Of a stretch of DNA of 48,961 bases, positions 14,251 to 22,388 are shown one piece after another (the first letter of the stretch is position 1; the number at the start of each line of letters is the position of its first letter). The notes beneath the pieces were generated by a model. The model was not told where the DNA came from. It saw only the letters and a program-made list of their open reading frames with translations, and searched no databases. The translations under genes and the position numbers were made by a program. Source of the stretch: a virus; the IMG/VR virus record IMGVR_UViG_3300047409_000197, positions 1 to 48,961 of that record. One strand, written 5' to 3'.

Positions 14251-14278
14251 GTGAGTCTCCCGTTGTTTCGATCCCCGT

Positions 14279-14307
14279 ATTGTGCGCCCGAGTCGGGTAT
14301 GGGTCAA
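14279..14307 (-). promoter_or_regulatory. Leftward early promoter (PL-like)
   Basis: -35 TTGACC (14307-14302, 5 of 6), 17-bp spacer, -10 CACAAT (14284-14279, 4 of 6). The DNA just upstream (14308-14345) is very AT-rich and could act as an UP element. It reads into the 14250 gene with a leader of about 20 nt. Confidence 0.6.
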
Positions 14308-14317
14308 TATCAATATG

Positions 14318-14332
14318 AGCAATAAAATTGCT
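14318..14332. promoter_or_regulatory. Perfect 6-bp inverted repeat, operator-like
   Basis: AGCAAT-AAA-ATTGCT lies 11 bp upstream of the -35 of the leftward promoter, in the AT-rich segment. The symmetry and position fit an operator or activator site. The protein that binds it is unknown. Confidence 0.42.
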
Positions 14333-14434
14333 TAATTGTATCGTGTGTATCGCGGCGTCCATTGCCGTGTTGCCTGCGGCCGCCGTTCCCGTGTTTCCCG
14401 TATTGTCGTGCAATTCCCGCGCGGAGCCATTGTC

Positions 14435-14458
14435 GTATGGTTGATATGGCTCATGATG
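14435..14458 (+). repeat. 24-bp inverted repeat, left copy
   Basis: This copy contains GTATGG and TTGATATGGCTCATG and matches the reverse complement of 14802-14825 at 22 of 24 bases. Two overlapping copies of the TATGGY motif lie within it. Confidence 0.65.
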
Positions 14459-14509
<51 letters not shown>

Positions 14510-14721
14510 TTTAATCCCACTGGTATGGCTCACGAGTCCGCACGACAACACGGGAAATTTGGGAAACACGGCCGTGCCGGCGACAGGGCGATCAATGGGT
14601 TAGCCTCGAGCGTTGATGCGATGGTTGATGATACGGTCGCCGCGATGTCCGCGTGGTATGGTTCAGGCCCGATCGCGTGCCACCTTGATGCCCGCACCGT
14701 CGCCAGCCGCGTCACGCTCGA

Positions 14722-14742
14722 GGGGGTACCCCCACCCGGGGG
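14722..14742. repeat. GC-rich palindromes
   Basis: GGGGGTACCCCC (14722-14733) is a perfect 12-bp palindrome, followed at once by ACCCGGGGG, which contains another palindrome and can pair with the preceding C-run. Such a structure may be a protein site or part of an origin or packaging signal. Confidence 0.45.
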
Positions 14743-14801
14743 CCGTCGAAGACCGGGGTGGCTTGCGCGGGCAGAGGGCTCGAGAAAAATATGCAGCCAT
14801 C

Positions 14802-14825
14802 CAGCATGAACCATATCAACCATAC
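14802..14825 (-). repeat. 24-bp inverted repeat, right copy
   Basis: Read on the minus strand it contains GTATGG and TTGATATGGTTCATG and differs from the left copy (14435-14458) at two positions. Confidence 0.65.
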
Positions 14826-14863
14826 CCATCGATTGTGTTGCGCAGATGCCACACCCCAAGCCC

Positions 14864-14892
14864 TTGACAGGCGCCTTGCGCCGTGGTATGGT
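14864..14892 (+). promoter_or_regulatory. Rightward late-arm promoter (PR-like)
   Basis: A perfect -35 TTGACA (14864-14869), a 17-bp spacer and -10 TATGGT (14887-14892) preceded by TGG (extended -10). The start would fall near 14899, about 90 nt before the first gene of the right arm. Its -10 is itself one copy of the TGGTATGGT motif found elsewhere in this region, so a factor binding that motif would control it. Confidence 0.7.
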
Positions 14893-14987
14893 GCGCGCTG
14901 GAATGGGGCGGACGTGCCCGAGCCATACCAGGACCCTCGCCGATGCAAAGGCTTCCAGTTTATCGATCCCACAAAACTGTTGAGGCA

Positions 14988-15197
14988 ATGAAGATCGCGG
15001 CGATCGAGATCAATAAAGACGGTTCCGCGAAGATTGCGCCGGCTGATGACGGATACTCGATAATTGAAACCGCGCTCGGATTCAAGGAGCGCTTCAAAGG
15101 CTTCGACGCCGACCTTGGCTATTACGTCAAGTACGCCGACGGTTACGAGTCCTGGTCCCCGACCAAGGCCTTCGAGGAAGGTTACACCCAGGTTTAA
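14988..15197 (+). CDS. First right-arm gene, small protein (69 aa)
   Basis: I place the start at ATG 14988 because the product MKIAAIEINKDGSAKIAP reads as a compact fold from there; an ATG at 14943 is possible and neither has a strong ribosome site. The product includes KERFKGFDADLGYYVKYADGYESW, typical of short beta-rich proteins found just upstream of phage terminase genes. No function is known. Confidence 0.66.
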   Translation: MKIAAIEINKDGSAKIAPADDGYSIIETALGFKERFKGFDADLGYYVKYADGYESWSPTKAFEEGYTQV

Positions 15198-15199
15198 CC

Positions 15200-15379
15200 A
15201 TGCCCGACAAGCCCAAGCGCAAATTCGAATACAAGCTCGCGAAGCTCCCCGACCGGGCGGAAGACCTTGTGGCGGAACTCAATGCTCTTTCCGCCGACGG
15301 CTGGGAGATCGAGCATCTGAACTGGGACCCGACCGACCACGTTAAGAACGTCGCCATCCTTCGCCGCGAGCCTGCCTGA
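15200..15379 (+). CDS. Small protein (59 aa), DUF4177-like
   Basis: The frame starts 3 nt after the previous stop. The sequence FEYKLAKLP then EDLVAELNALSADGWEIEHL has the pattern of the short strand-helix-strand DUF4177-type proteins, in which DGWE is common. Function of that family is not known. It ends in a TGATG overlap with the next gene. Confidence 0.66.
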   Translation: MPDKPKRKFEYKLAKLPDRAEDLVAELNALSADGWEIEHLNWDPTDHVKNVAILRREPA

Positions 15380-15498
15380 TGCATTCCGTCACCCCCTGGC
15401 CAATCGCGGACTGGTTCCTTTGGGGCTTCTTCATGGGCTTCGGGTGGACCCTGATCGCATTCTTTCTGAACCGGCTCTTGTCAAGGCTTTTCCCCTGA
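15379..15498 (+). CDS. Small single-span membrane protein (39 aa)
   Basis: Both ends are TGATG overlaps (with 15379 and 15498), which supports translation in spite of its size. Residues 8-34 (IADWFLWGFFMGFGWTLIAF and on) form a transmembrane helix followed by a basic end (NRLLSRLFP), so the C-terminus is probably cytoplasmic. It sits directly before the terminase. Its job is unknown; a small membrane protein here could help lysis timing or anchor packaging. Confidence 0.66.
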   Translation: MHSVTPWPIADWFLWGFFMGFGWTLIAFFLNRLLSRLFP

Positions 15499-16136
15499 TG
15501 GACCTTGACCTGAACCTCGTCGGCCGAAAGCATCAGCCAATCCTCGCCGAAGTCGTCCGGTCCTTGACCGAGGCGGATGTAGCCCTGCTTTCGACCGAAC
15601 GAGGGATTCAGCCCTCGTCGATCAAGAAGCTCACCGACAATCACCACGCCCTCGCCCGCTGCCTTTCAACCGGAATGTCAGATGTTGAAGCATCCGCAGT
15701 CACTGGGTACACTCCCAGTCGCATCAGCGTTCTTCGGGATTCGCCCCTCTTCTCCGAATTGGTATCTCATTACCGAGGACGAGAAGATTCTGCACTTGCT
15801 GACTTTCAGGAGCGGATGCACACGACCGGCCTGGTTGCCGTTCAAGAACTCGCCGATAGGCTGGAAACCGAACCGGAAAAGATCGGCACGGCCACTTTGA
15901 TCGAGGCGGTTAAAGCCTTGGCTGACCGCACCGGCCACGGCCCTCAGTCAAAAACTACCAACCTTAACGTCAACGTTTCCCTCGCCGAGCGCGTCGCTGA
16001 GGGTCGACGCCGCGCGCAAGGGCTGAGCACGAAGGTTGCGCCGCACGTACCTTCCGTGCTCGGGCCGGTGCAGGGTCCATCGCTTGCACCGGCCCTCGAA
16101 CAGTCAGTCATCGACGTGAAGGATGACGCCGCGTGA
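15498..16136 (+). CDS. Terminase small subunit (putative)
   Basis: The 212-residue product begins at ATG 15498, coupled to the membrane protein. Residues 45-95 hold a likely helix-turn-helix region (ALARCLSTGMSDVEASAVTG, TPSRISVLRDSPLF), typical of small terminase subunits that recognise phage DNA at the packaging site. A helical multimerisation segment follows (ADFQERMHTTGLVAVQELADRL). The C-terminus is loose and alanine/proline-rich. Position directly upstream of the large subunit, with a GTGA overlap, is the best support. Confidence 0.8.
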   Translation: MDLDLNLVGRKHQPILAEVVRSLTEADVALLSTERGIQPSSIKKLTDNHHALARCLSTGMSDVEASAVTGYTPSRISVLRDSPLFSELVSHYRGREDSALADFQERMHTTGLVAVQELADRLETEPEKIGTATLIEAVKALADRTGHGPQSKTTNLNVNVSLAERVAEGRRRAQGLSTKVAPHVPSVLGPVQGPSLAPALEQSVIDVKDDAA

Positions 16137-17653
16137 ACCCCGACCTCGAACAAGTCATCTTCGACCTGACGGCCTTCACGTCCGACCCTTACGGCTTCGT
16201 GATGTATGCCTTTCCCTGGGGCGAGGCAGGGACCGAGTTGGCAGAAGAAAGCGGCCCCGAAGAGTGGCAAATCCGCCTGATGAACTCGATCCGCGACAAG
16301 CTCGCGGCGGGGACCGATTTCGGTGAGGCGGTGTCGACGGCCATCCGCGAGGCCCGCGCCTCTGGCCACGGCGTCGGGAAGTCGTGCGTTGTGTCTTGGA
16401 TAATCCTTTGGGCAATGGCAACCTTCGAGGACTGTCGCGGAATCGTCACGGCGAACACGGAGAAGCAGCTTTCGACCAAGACCCGCGCCGAACTCGCGAA
16501 GTGGCACCGATTGTTCATCGGCAAGGAGATGTTCCACCTGTCCGCGACTGCGTTGTTCTCCACCGACAAATCCCACGAGATGACTTGGCGCATCGACCTG
16601 ATCCCTTGGTCCGAGAACAACCCTGAAGCCTTCGCGGGCCTCCACAACGCAGGCAAGCGCATTCTCGTGATTTTCGACGAGGCCTCCACCATCGCCGATT
16701 GCATTTGGGAAGTCGTCGAGGGTGCGATGACGGACGCCTTAACCCAGATCATCTGGCTCGTCTTCGGAAACCCAACCCGGAACAGCGGCCGCTTCAAGGC
16801 GTGCTTTTCGCCTGGAACTCGTTGGGGCATTGAGCAGATCGACGCCCGCCTTGTCCGTCGCGCCAACCATCGCCAGCATCAGGAATGGATCGATGACTAC
16901 GGTGAGGATTCCGATTTCGTCCGAGTCCGAGTCCGTGGCGTCTTTCCCCGTGCCGGTTCGCTCCAATTCATCCCCTCCGACTCGGTCGATCAGGCTTGCC
17001 TGCGGGAACCACTTGCACATCTTCATGATGCCCTCGTACTCGGGGTGGATGTTGCACGGTTTGGTGACGATGCGTCAGTTATCTACATCCGAAAAGGTCG
17101 AGACGGTCGAACTCACCCGCCTCAACTTTTCCGGGGTCTGGATACAATGAGCCTAGCGGGGAAGGTCAGTGAACTCTATTCCCAATATAGAGCCGACGCA
17201 GTTTTTGTTGATGGTGGCGGGGTTGGTGGTGGTGTTGTTGACCGCCTCCGCCAGCTACACGTTCCTTGTTTCGATATACAGTTTGGTGCGAAAGCTGATG
17301 GTATCCCGTCGGAAGACGAGATAGAGAAGTTCGCCAACAAGCGCGCCGAGATGTGGGGCGCGATGCGGAAGGCCCTCAAGTCCGGCCTCGCCATCCCCGA
17401 TGACGACCAACTCAAGCAGGAACTCGTCGCCGTCGAGTACGGCTTCAACCAGCGCGACGAAATCCAGCTTGAAAAGAAATCCGACCTGAAGAAGCGCCTT
17501 CCGGCCCTCGGCTCCCCGGACATGGCCGATGCGCTTGCGCTGACCTTTGCCTATCCCGTTGCGGCGTCACGATCCGCCGGTCGCCTTGGCGCTGACGCTG
17601 TTGCGCTTTGCGAGCACGAGTACGATCCGTTTAAGATGGAGGAGGCGGCATAA
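16133..17653 (+). CDS. Terminase large subunit
   Basis: The 506-residue product starts at GTG 16133. It carries the packaging ATPase with Walker A SGHGVGKS at 77-84 and Walker B VIFDEAS at 179-185, and an RNase H-like nuclease with D306 (GVDVARFGDD), D360 (VFVDGGG) and a third acid in SPDMADALAL near residue 475. It would cut concatemeric DNA and drive it into the prohead. The length is normal for the family. Since the window ends lie in the polymerase gene and no fixed end is visible, a headful mechanism is possible. Confidence 0.94.
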   Translation: MNPDLEQVIFDLTAFTSDPYGFVMYAFPWGEAGTELAEESGPEEWQIRLMNSIRDKLAAGTDFGEAVSTAIREARASGHGVGKSCVVSWIILWAMATFEDCRGIVTANTEKQLSTKTRAELAKWHRLFIGKEMFHLSATALFSTDKSHEMTWRIDLIPWSENNPEAFAGLHNAGKRILVIFDEASTIADCIWEVVEGAMTDALTQIIWLVFGNPTRNSGRFKACFSPGTRWGIEQIDARLVRRANHRQHQEWIDDYGEDSDFVRVRVRGVFPRAGSLQFIPSDSVDQACLREPLAHLHDALVLGVDVARFGDDASVIYIRKGRDGRTHPPQLFRGLDTMSLAGKVSELYSQYRADAVFVDGGGVGGGVVDRLRQLHVPCFDIQFGAKADGIPSEDEIEKFANKRAEMWGAMRKALKSGLAIPDDDQLKQELVAVEYGFNQRDEIQLEKKSDLKKRLPALGSPDMADALALTFAYPVAASRSAGRLGADAVALCEHEYDPFKMEEAA

Positions 17654-17862
17654 TGTTCGGTGGCAACAGCACTCCCCCCGTCCAACCACCTCCCATCCCC
17701 ACCCCTCCGCCGCCGAACGCGCCGACCTTCGGCCTGTCAACCGCGGCCGCCGCTTCGCGACAGAATCGACCGGGCCAGGGCTACGGGTCATCGATCCTGA
17801 CATCTGGCGCTGGCTTGACGACTCCCGCCAACACCGCGCGCAAATCGTTGCTGGGGCAGTAA
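17653..17862 (+). CDS. Proline-rich small head protein (69 aa)
   Basis: The frame starts in a TAATG overlap with the terminase stop. Residues 7-25 are mostly proline and the rest is Ala/Gly/Ser-rich with a GQGYGSSIL motif and a basic end (ARKSLLGQ). Similar short disordered proteins lie between terminase and portal in podoviruses; a role in head assembly is inferred from position only. Confidence 0.68.
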   Translation: MFGGNSTPPVQPPPIPTPPPPNAPTFGLSTAAAASRQNRPGQGYGSSILTSGAGLTTPANTARKSLLGQ

Positions 17863-17865
17863 TCC

Positions 17866-19542
17866 GTGGCCGATCCCCTTTCACTCCGCGGTCATGTCGA
17901 GGGTCGGCTTTCCGGCCTGAAGAACGACCGCTATTCCTTTTGGGTCCACTGGCAGGAAATCGCCACGTTCATCCTCCCCCGGAGATATCGATGGCTGATT
18001 ACGCCGAATCAGTGGAACAAGGGTTCTCCTATCAACGGTGCTATCATCGATTCTACCGGGACTATCGCAGCCAGAACGCTTGCCAGCGGTTTGATGTCTG
18101 GTATCACCTCCCCAACCCGCCCATGGTTCAAGCTGACGATCGAAGGCATGGGCACCGACATAACCGACCCGGCGAACAGGTGGCTCGCTGAGGTCGAGCG
18201 CCGAATGTACCGCGTCTTCCACGAGTCCAACTTTTACACCGCGATGGCGGTCCTTTATCAAGACATCCCCGTCTTCGGCACCGCGCCCCTGATCATCAAC
18301 GAGGACTTCGAGAACGTCGTCGACTTCGACAACCCTTGCGCGGGCGAATATTACGTCGCGAACAACGACAAGAACTACGTCGATGTCTTCTACCGTGAGT
18401 TCGTGAAGACAGTGGCGGCAACGGTTCAGTGGTTTGGCATCGACAACGTTTCCGAGGCAACCAAGCGCCTTTACCAGATGGGTGGCCCGGCCCTGTCCCA
18501 GGAACTGATGATCTGCCAAGCCGTCGAGCCGAACAATCCCCCGCGCGGGAAGACCCCGAAAGAGTTTCCCTTCCGATCCGTCTACTGGGAACGCGGCTCG
18601 GGCGAAGAGGACGGCTTCCTTCAGGAACGTGGCTATCACGAGTTCCCCGCCCCAACCGGGCGATGGGACTTAGTCGCCAACGACGCTTACGGCCGCTGCC
18701 CGGCAATGGACGCTCTCGGCGACATCAAGCAACTTCAGCAGGAGACCAAGCGCAAGGCCCAGGCCATCGACAAAATGGTCAACCCGCCGATGATCGCGGA
18801 CGTGCAGTTGAAGAACCAGCCCGCGTCCCTGTTGCCGGGTGGAGTGACCTACGTCACCGGCCAGAACAATGTCGGCTTCAAACCCGTCTACGAGGTCCAG
18901 CCCCGCATCGCCGAGATGCAGCAGGACATAGCGGAAATTCAGAATCGGATCAGGTCAGTCTTCTTCAACGACCTGTTCATGATGATTTCGCAGTTGCAGA
19001 CTGTGCGCACCGCCACCGAGATTGACGCGCGGCGGGAAGAGAAGCTGATCATGCTCGGGCCGGTTCTTGAGCGGTTCCAGAATGAGTTGCTCGACCCCGT
19101 CATCGATCGCGTCTTTGCAATCATGAACCGGGCGAAGCTTCTCCCGCCGCCGCCCGTAAATATCAGTGGTCAGTTTATTAAAGTCGAATACATCTCGATG
19201 CTCGCCGAAGCACAGAAGGCAGTTTCAACCGGCGCGATTGAACGTATTCTTCAGGTCGTTGGTAATGTCGCGGCAGCCAATCCTGAAATCAGCGATAACA
19301 TCGATTACGACGCTGGTATTCGAGAGTATGGAACCTTGCTTGCAGCTAATCCCAAACTCTTCCGCACGCCGGATCAAGTCCAGCAGATTCGGATGGAACG
19401 GCAGAAACAGAATCAGCAGACTGCCCTCGCAGCGGCAACGCCAGGTATGGCGAAAGCGGGCAAGACCCTGTCCGAAATCGATGTCGGCGGCGGGAAGAAC
19501 GCCCTTCAATCAATCCTCGGAAACGAAAGTGTTGCGGCATGA
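17866..19542 (+). CDS. Portal protein (head-to-tail connector)
   Basis: The 558-residue product starts at GTG 17866. Features of the T7 gp8/BPP-1 portal family are seen: an early WQEIATFILPRRYRW segment, LASGLMSGITSPTRPWF near residue 75, RCPAMDALGDIKQLQQETKRKAQAID near residue 280, and RTATEIDARREEKL with MLGPVLERFQNELL near residue 385, which forms the crown and stem helices. It makes the 12-fold ring through which DNA enters and leaves. Length and place after the terminase agree. Confidence 0.92.
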   Translation: MADPLSLRGHVEGRLSGLKNDRYSFWVHWQEIATFILPRRYRWLITPNQWNKGSPINGAIIDSTGTIAARTLASGLMSGITSPTRPWFKLTIEGMGTDITDPANRWLAEVERRMYRVFHESNFYTAMAVLYQDIPVFGTAPLIINEDFENVVDFDNPCAGEYYVANNDKNYVDVFYREFVKTVAATVQWFGIDNVSEATKRLYQMGGPALSQELMICQAVEPNNPPRGKTPKEFPFRSVYWERGSGEEDGFLQERGYHEFPAPTGRWDLVANDAYGRCPAMDALGDIKQLQQETKRKAQAIDKMVNPPMIADVQLKNQPASLLPGGVTYVTGQNNVGFKPVYEVQPRIAEMQQDIAEIQNRIRSVFFNDLFMMISQLQTVRTATEIDARREEKLIMLGPVLERFQNELLDPVIDRVFAIMNRAKLLPPPPVNISGQFIKVEYISMLAEAQKAVSTGAIERILQVVGNVAAANPEISDNIDYDAGIREYGTLLAANPKLFRTPDQVQQIRMERQKQNQQTALAAATPGMAKAGKTLSEIDVGGGKNALQSILGNESVAA

Positions 19543-20315
19543 AGAACATCGACCCAGCAAAATTCAATGGCTTCGAACCGAAGAAACCTCTCATCGCCGT
19601 GGGCCTTCCCACCTTCGACGATGTCAAGGCCGACTTTGCCCTTTCCCTCGCAATGATGGTCGCGCACACCCGCCAAGTCCAATTCGCCTTCAACCACTCT
19701 AAAGCCACTTGGGTCGCGCACGCGAGGAACCTGATTGTCCAGGGCGCGATCGATCTCGGGGCCGAGTGGCTGCTCTTCATCGACTCCGACACCACGTTCC
19801 CCCGCGAGACGCTGAACCGCCTGATGTCTTGGGACAAGGATATCGTCTGCGCCTCTTACGTGAAGAAGAAACCGCCCTACATGACCGTGGGCAAGCTCGT
19901 CCAGCGCCCCGGCGACAAGATGGGCAAAGAGGCCCAGGTCGAGGCCAACGGCCTGTACGAGATGGAAGAGATTGGCCTCGGCATGTGCCTGATCCGCATG
20001 TCGGTGTTCAAGGACTTGCCGAAGCCCTGGTTCCATTACGAGTACCGCAAGGGCTCGAACCTGATGACCGGCGAGGACATCTTGTGGTGCCACGAGGTCC
20101 GAAAGCTTGGGTACAAGATTTGGATCGACGCGGCCCTGTCAATGCACGTCGGCCACATCGGCAACTTCGTCTTCCGACCCGAGCAGGCATATTCAATGTT
20201 TGACGTGGAGACGGGGCAGCGGAAGCAGGACGCCGATATCGTCGCGGAACAGGTGCAGAAGGCCGCCCTCGCCCCCACATCGATGACCTCGTCGGGGATG
20301 CGGGATGACCGATGA
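19539..20315 (+). CDS. GT-A fold glycosyltransferase-like protein
   Basis: The 258-residue product has the layout of a GT2-like enzyme: an N-terminal strand (PLIAVGLPTFD), WLLFIDSDTTFPRE with a DSD metal site at 82-84, a hydrophobic acceptor region, and TGEDILWCHEVRKLGYKIWID near residue 190 with the ED(x)xW-type catalytic acid. It overlaps the portal gene by 4 nt, so it is made with the head proteins. It could glycosylate a virion protein, host surface or modified DNA base. Which of these cannot be told from sequence. Genes of this kind are found here in some BPP-1-like phages, but its target is unknown. Confidence 0.75.
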   Translation: MKNIDPAKFNGFEPKKPLIAVGLPTFDDVKADFALSLAMMVAHTRQVQFAFNHSKATWVAHARNLIVQGAIDLGAEWLLFIDSDTTFPRETLNRLMSWDKDIVCASYVKKKPPYMTVGKLVQRPGDKMGKEAQVEANGLYEMEEIGLGMCLIRMSVFKDLPKPWFHYEYRKGSNLMTGEDILWCHEVRKLGYKIWIDAALSMHVGHIGNFVFRPEQAYSMFDVETGQRKQDADIVAEQVQKAALAPTSMTSSGMRDDR

Positions 20316-20643
20316 TGACCGCCCCTACGACGCAGGCGACCCAAAAGATGTCAAGGCCGCAATCAAAGCCGCCCAGCGATGGGATGACAAGCGGGATCGT
20401 GTCATTTCGGTCGTCATGTCTACCGAGGATGGCCGTCGATGGGTCCGTGAGTTCCTTGAACTTTGCCACGTCGGGGCTTCCAGTTTCAGCACTGACGGAT
20501 TGCGGATGGCGTACCTTGAAGGCGAGCGAAACATCGGCAATGTATTCATGGCCTCGATCATGAACGCCGACCCGAAACTGTACATGCTGATGATGGCGGA
20601 AGCCGCCCCGAAACCTGAATCAAAGGACGAGACAAATGGCTGA
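20305..20643 (+). CDS. Bbp19-like head protein (112 aa)
   Basis: The sequence VISVVMSTEDGRRWVREFLELCHVG then SSFSTDGLRMAYLEGERNIGN matches the pattern of the Bbp19 family (phage BPP-1), which lies between portal and scaffold. The family is thought to take part in head assembly. The start overlaps the previous gene by 11 nt, and the stop overlaps the scaffold start by 8 nt. Confidence 0.76.
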   Translation: MTDDDRPYDAGDPKDVKAAIKAAQRWDDKRDRVISVVMSTEDGRRWVREFLELCHVGASSFSTDGLRMAYLEGERNIGNVFMASIMNADPKLYMLMMAEAAPKPESKDETNG

Positions 20644-21307
20644 CGAACCGACCGTTGCACCAACGACTGAGCCCCCCGCTCCTGCCGCGGCCCCGGCTTC
20701 GTCAGCCGCCACTTCAGTCCTCGCGACCCCTGCACCGAAAGAACCGGCAGCAGACGCGAAGCCGGCGGATGCGGCGAAGCCAGATGACAAGCCTGCGGAC
20801 AAGCCCGCCGATAAACCGGCAGACAAGGCTGTTTCCACGGTTGATCCCAAGGCATTCAAAATCCCCGACGGCTTGACCGTCGACGAGAAACAGATGGGCG
20901 ACTTCGCGGCCGTCGCCAACGAGTTCAAACTTTCACAAGACGCAGCGCAGAAGCTCGTCGACATGCACGCCAATGCGCTCAAAGCCGCCTCGGAGACGGG
21001 TAGCAAGTTTTGGGCGGAGAAGAACGCCGAATGGACGAAAGAACTGAAGTCCGACTTCGGCGAAGAGCCTATGAAGAACCCAAAAACTATCGCAGTTGCA
21101 AAGATGATCGACTCGCTGGGCGAAAAGGCCGCGAGCGACTTCCGAGCCGCGATTGATTTCGTGGGAGCCGGAAATTCCCCCGGCATCATCCGAGGCCTCG
21201 TGGCCCTCGCAGAGCGCTTGACCGAACCGGGGCACGCCAAGGGCGACCCGACGAGCAAGCCTTCTGACCCGGCCGCGGCCTTCTATCCCAACATGAAACA
21301 AGGATAA
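20636..21307 (+). CDS. Scaffolding protein (putative)
   Basis: The 223-residue product has a disordered Ala/Pro-rich N-terminus with repeats of DKPA (about residues 45-65), then a helical body (GDFAAVANEFKLSQDAAQKL, AEKNAEWTKELKSDFG) and a C-terminal helical part with a short basic tail. This acidic, low-complexity-plus-helix design and position just before the capsid gene fit phage scaffolding proteins, which guide capsid assembly and then leave. The repeat may vary in length between relatives. Confidence 0.8.
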   Translation: MADEPTVAPTTEPPAPAAAPASSAATSVLATPAPKEPAADAKPADAAKPDDKPADKPADKPADKAVSTVDPKAFKIPDGLTVDEKQMGDFAAVANEFKLSQDAAQKLVDMHANALKAASETGSKFWAEKNAEWTKELKSDFGEEPMKNPKTIAVAKMIDSLGEKAASDFRAAIDFVGAGNSPGIIRGLVALAERLTEPGHAKGDPTSKPSDPAAAFYPNMKQG

Positions 21308-21314
21308 CTGAGTC

Positions 21315-22373
21315 ATGGCAACACTTGCAGCTGGCGTCCTTACTTACGCCGACTGGGCAAAACGTGTTTACAACGATTACAAAATCGGGTACATCGTTGA
21401 AGTTCTGTCCCAAACGAACGAAATCCTTCAGGATATGCTCGTTGGAGAGGGCAACCTCCCCACCGGCGATAAGACGGTCATCCGCACCGGCCTGCCGACC
21501 GCCACCTGGCGCCTGTTGAACACCGGCATTCAGCCCACCAAGTCGACCACCGCGCCCATCACGTTCACCTGCGGCAACCTCGAAGCTGAATCCCAGCTCG
21601 ACGTTGACGTAGCCAAACTGAACGGCGACACCGCGCAGTTCCGCCTGTCCGAGGCTCGCGCCTTCATCCAGGGCATGAACCAGCAGATGGCCGCGGCCTT
21701 GATGTACGGAAACCAGACGACGAACCCGGAACGGTTCACGGGGCTTGCGCCCCTGTACTCGACCGTGTCAACGGCGACCGCGCAGACCGCTTACAACGTG
21801 ATCGACGCGGGTGGTACGGGTTCTGACAACACCTCGATTTGGTTCGTCACTTGGGGACCCGACACGACCAAGGGTATCTTCCCGAAAGGTTCGATGGCCG
21901 GGCTCCAGCATCAGGACATGGGCAAGTGGCGCGTGCAGGATGTCGGCCAGACCTTCGCCACCGGCGCATACTACTGGGCCTGGGTCGATCACTTCAAGTG
22001 GGAACTCGGCCTCGCCGTCAAGGATTGGCGCTACAACGTCCGCATCGCGAATATCGACGTGTCCGACCTCCAGACCGTCAACGCCGCGAACCTGATCAAC
22101 GCCCTCGTCCGCGCCGCGAACCGCCTCCCGACCACCATGACCGGCCTGACTGCCGTTCAGACGTCTGACGCGCCGACCATTCAGGGCGCGATGGGCCGCA
22201 CCGTCATCTACGTCAACCGCACCGTTCGGACCTACCTCGAACTCCAGGCCATGAACAAAGTCAACGTCCTGCTCCAGCTCGTTGAGTGGCAGGGCCAGAC
22301 CATCCTGAAGTTCCGGGGCGTCCCGATCCGAACTGTGGACGCGATCCTCAACACCGAATCTCGCGTCGTCTAA
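21315..22373 (+). CDS. Major capsid protein (Bbp17-like)
   Basis: The 352-residue product follows the scaffold and precedes the cement protein, as in BPP-1. It begins ATLAAGVLTYADWAKRV and has features of an HK97-like capsid: an N-terminal arm, an NEILQDMLVGEGN segment and a long helix near residue 105 (SEARAFIQGMNQQMAAALMYG). A single cysteine is present. The coding DNA has a strong GC3 bias, as in highly expressed genes. The ribosome site lies within AAGGATAACTGAGTC just upstream. Confidence 0.9.
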   Translation: MATLAAGVLTYADWAKRVYNDYKIGYIVEVLSQTNEILQDMLVGEGNLPTGDKTVIRTGLPTATWRLLNTGIQPTKSTTAPITFTCGNLEAESQLDVDVAKLNGDTAQFRLSEARAFIQGMNQQMAAALMYGNQTTNPERFTGLAPLYSTVSTATAQTAYNVIDAGGTGSDNTSIWFVTWGPDTTKGIFPKGSMAGLQHQDMGKWRVQDVGQTFATGAYYWAWVDHFKWELGLAVKDWRYNVRIANIDVSDLQTVNAANLINALVRAANRLPTTMTGLTAVQTSDAPTIQGAMGRTVIYVNRTVRTYLELQAMNKVNVLLQLVEWQGQTILKFRGVPIRTVDAILNTESRVV

Positions 22374-22388
22374 GAAAGGACCCGCACC

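Noticed and set aside
14525-14809. 94-codon rightward frame in the control region
   Set aside because: No ribosome site, start within a repeated motif, Arg/Gly-rich low-confidence product and overlap with palindromes; more likely non-coding control DNA.
14530-14988. Leftward frame of up to 152 codons over the control region
   Set aside because: It covers the rightward promoter and repeats, has no ribosome site, and the product has no recognisable features.
15944-16866. Long antisense frames inside the terminase large-subunit gene
   Set aside because: Shadow of the strongly biased plus-strand gene with clear terminase motifs.
17881-18639. Long antisense frame inside the portal gene
   Set aside because: High GC third positions create long frames on the opposite strand; the portal frame is well supported.
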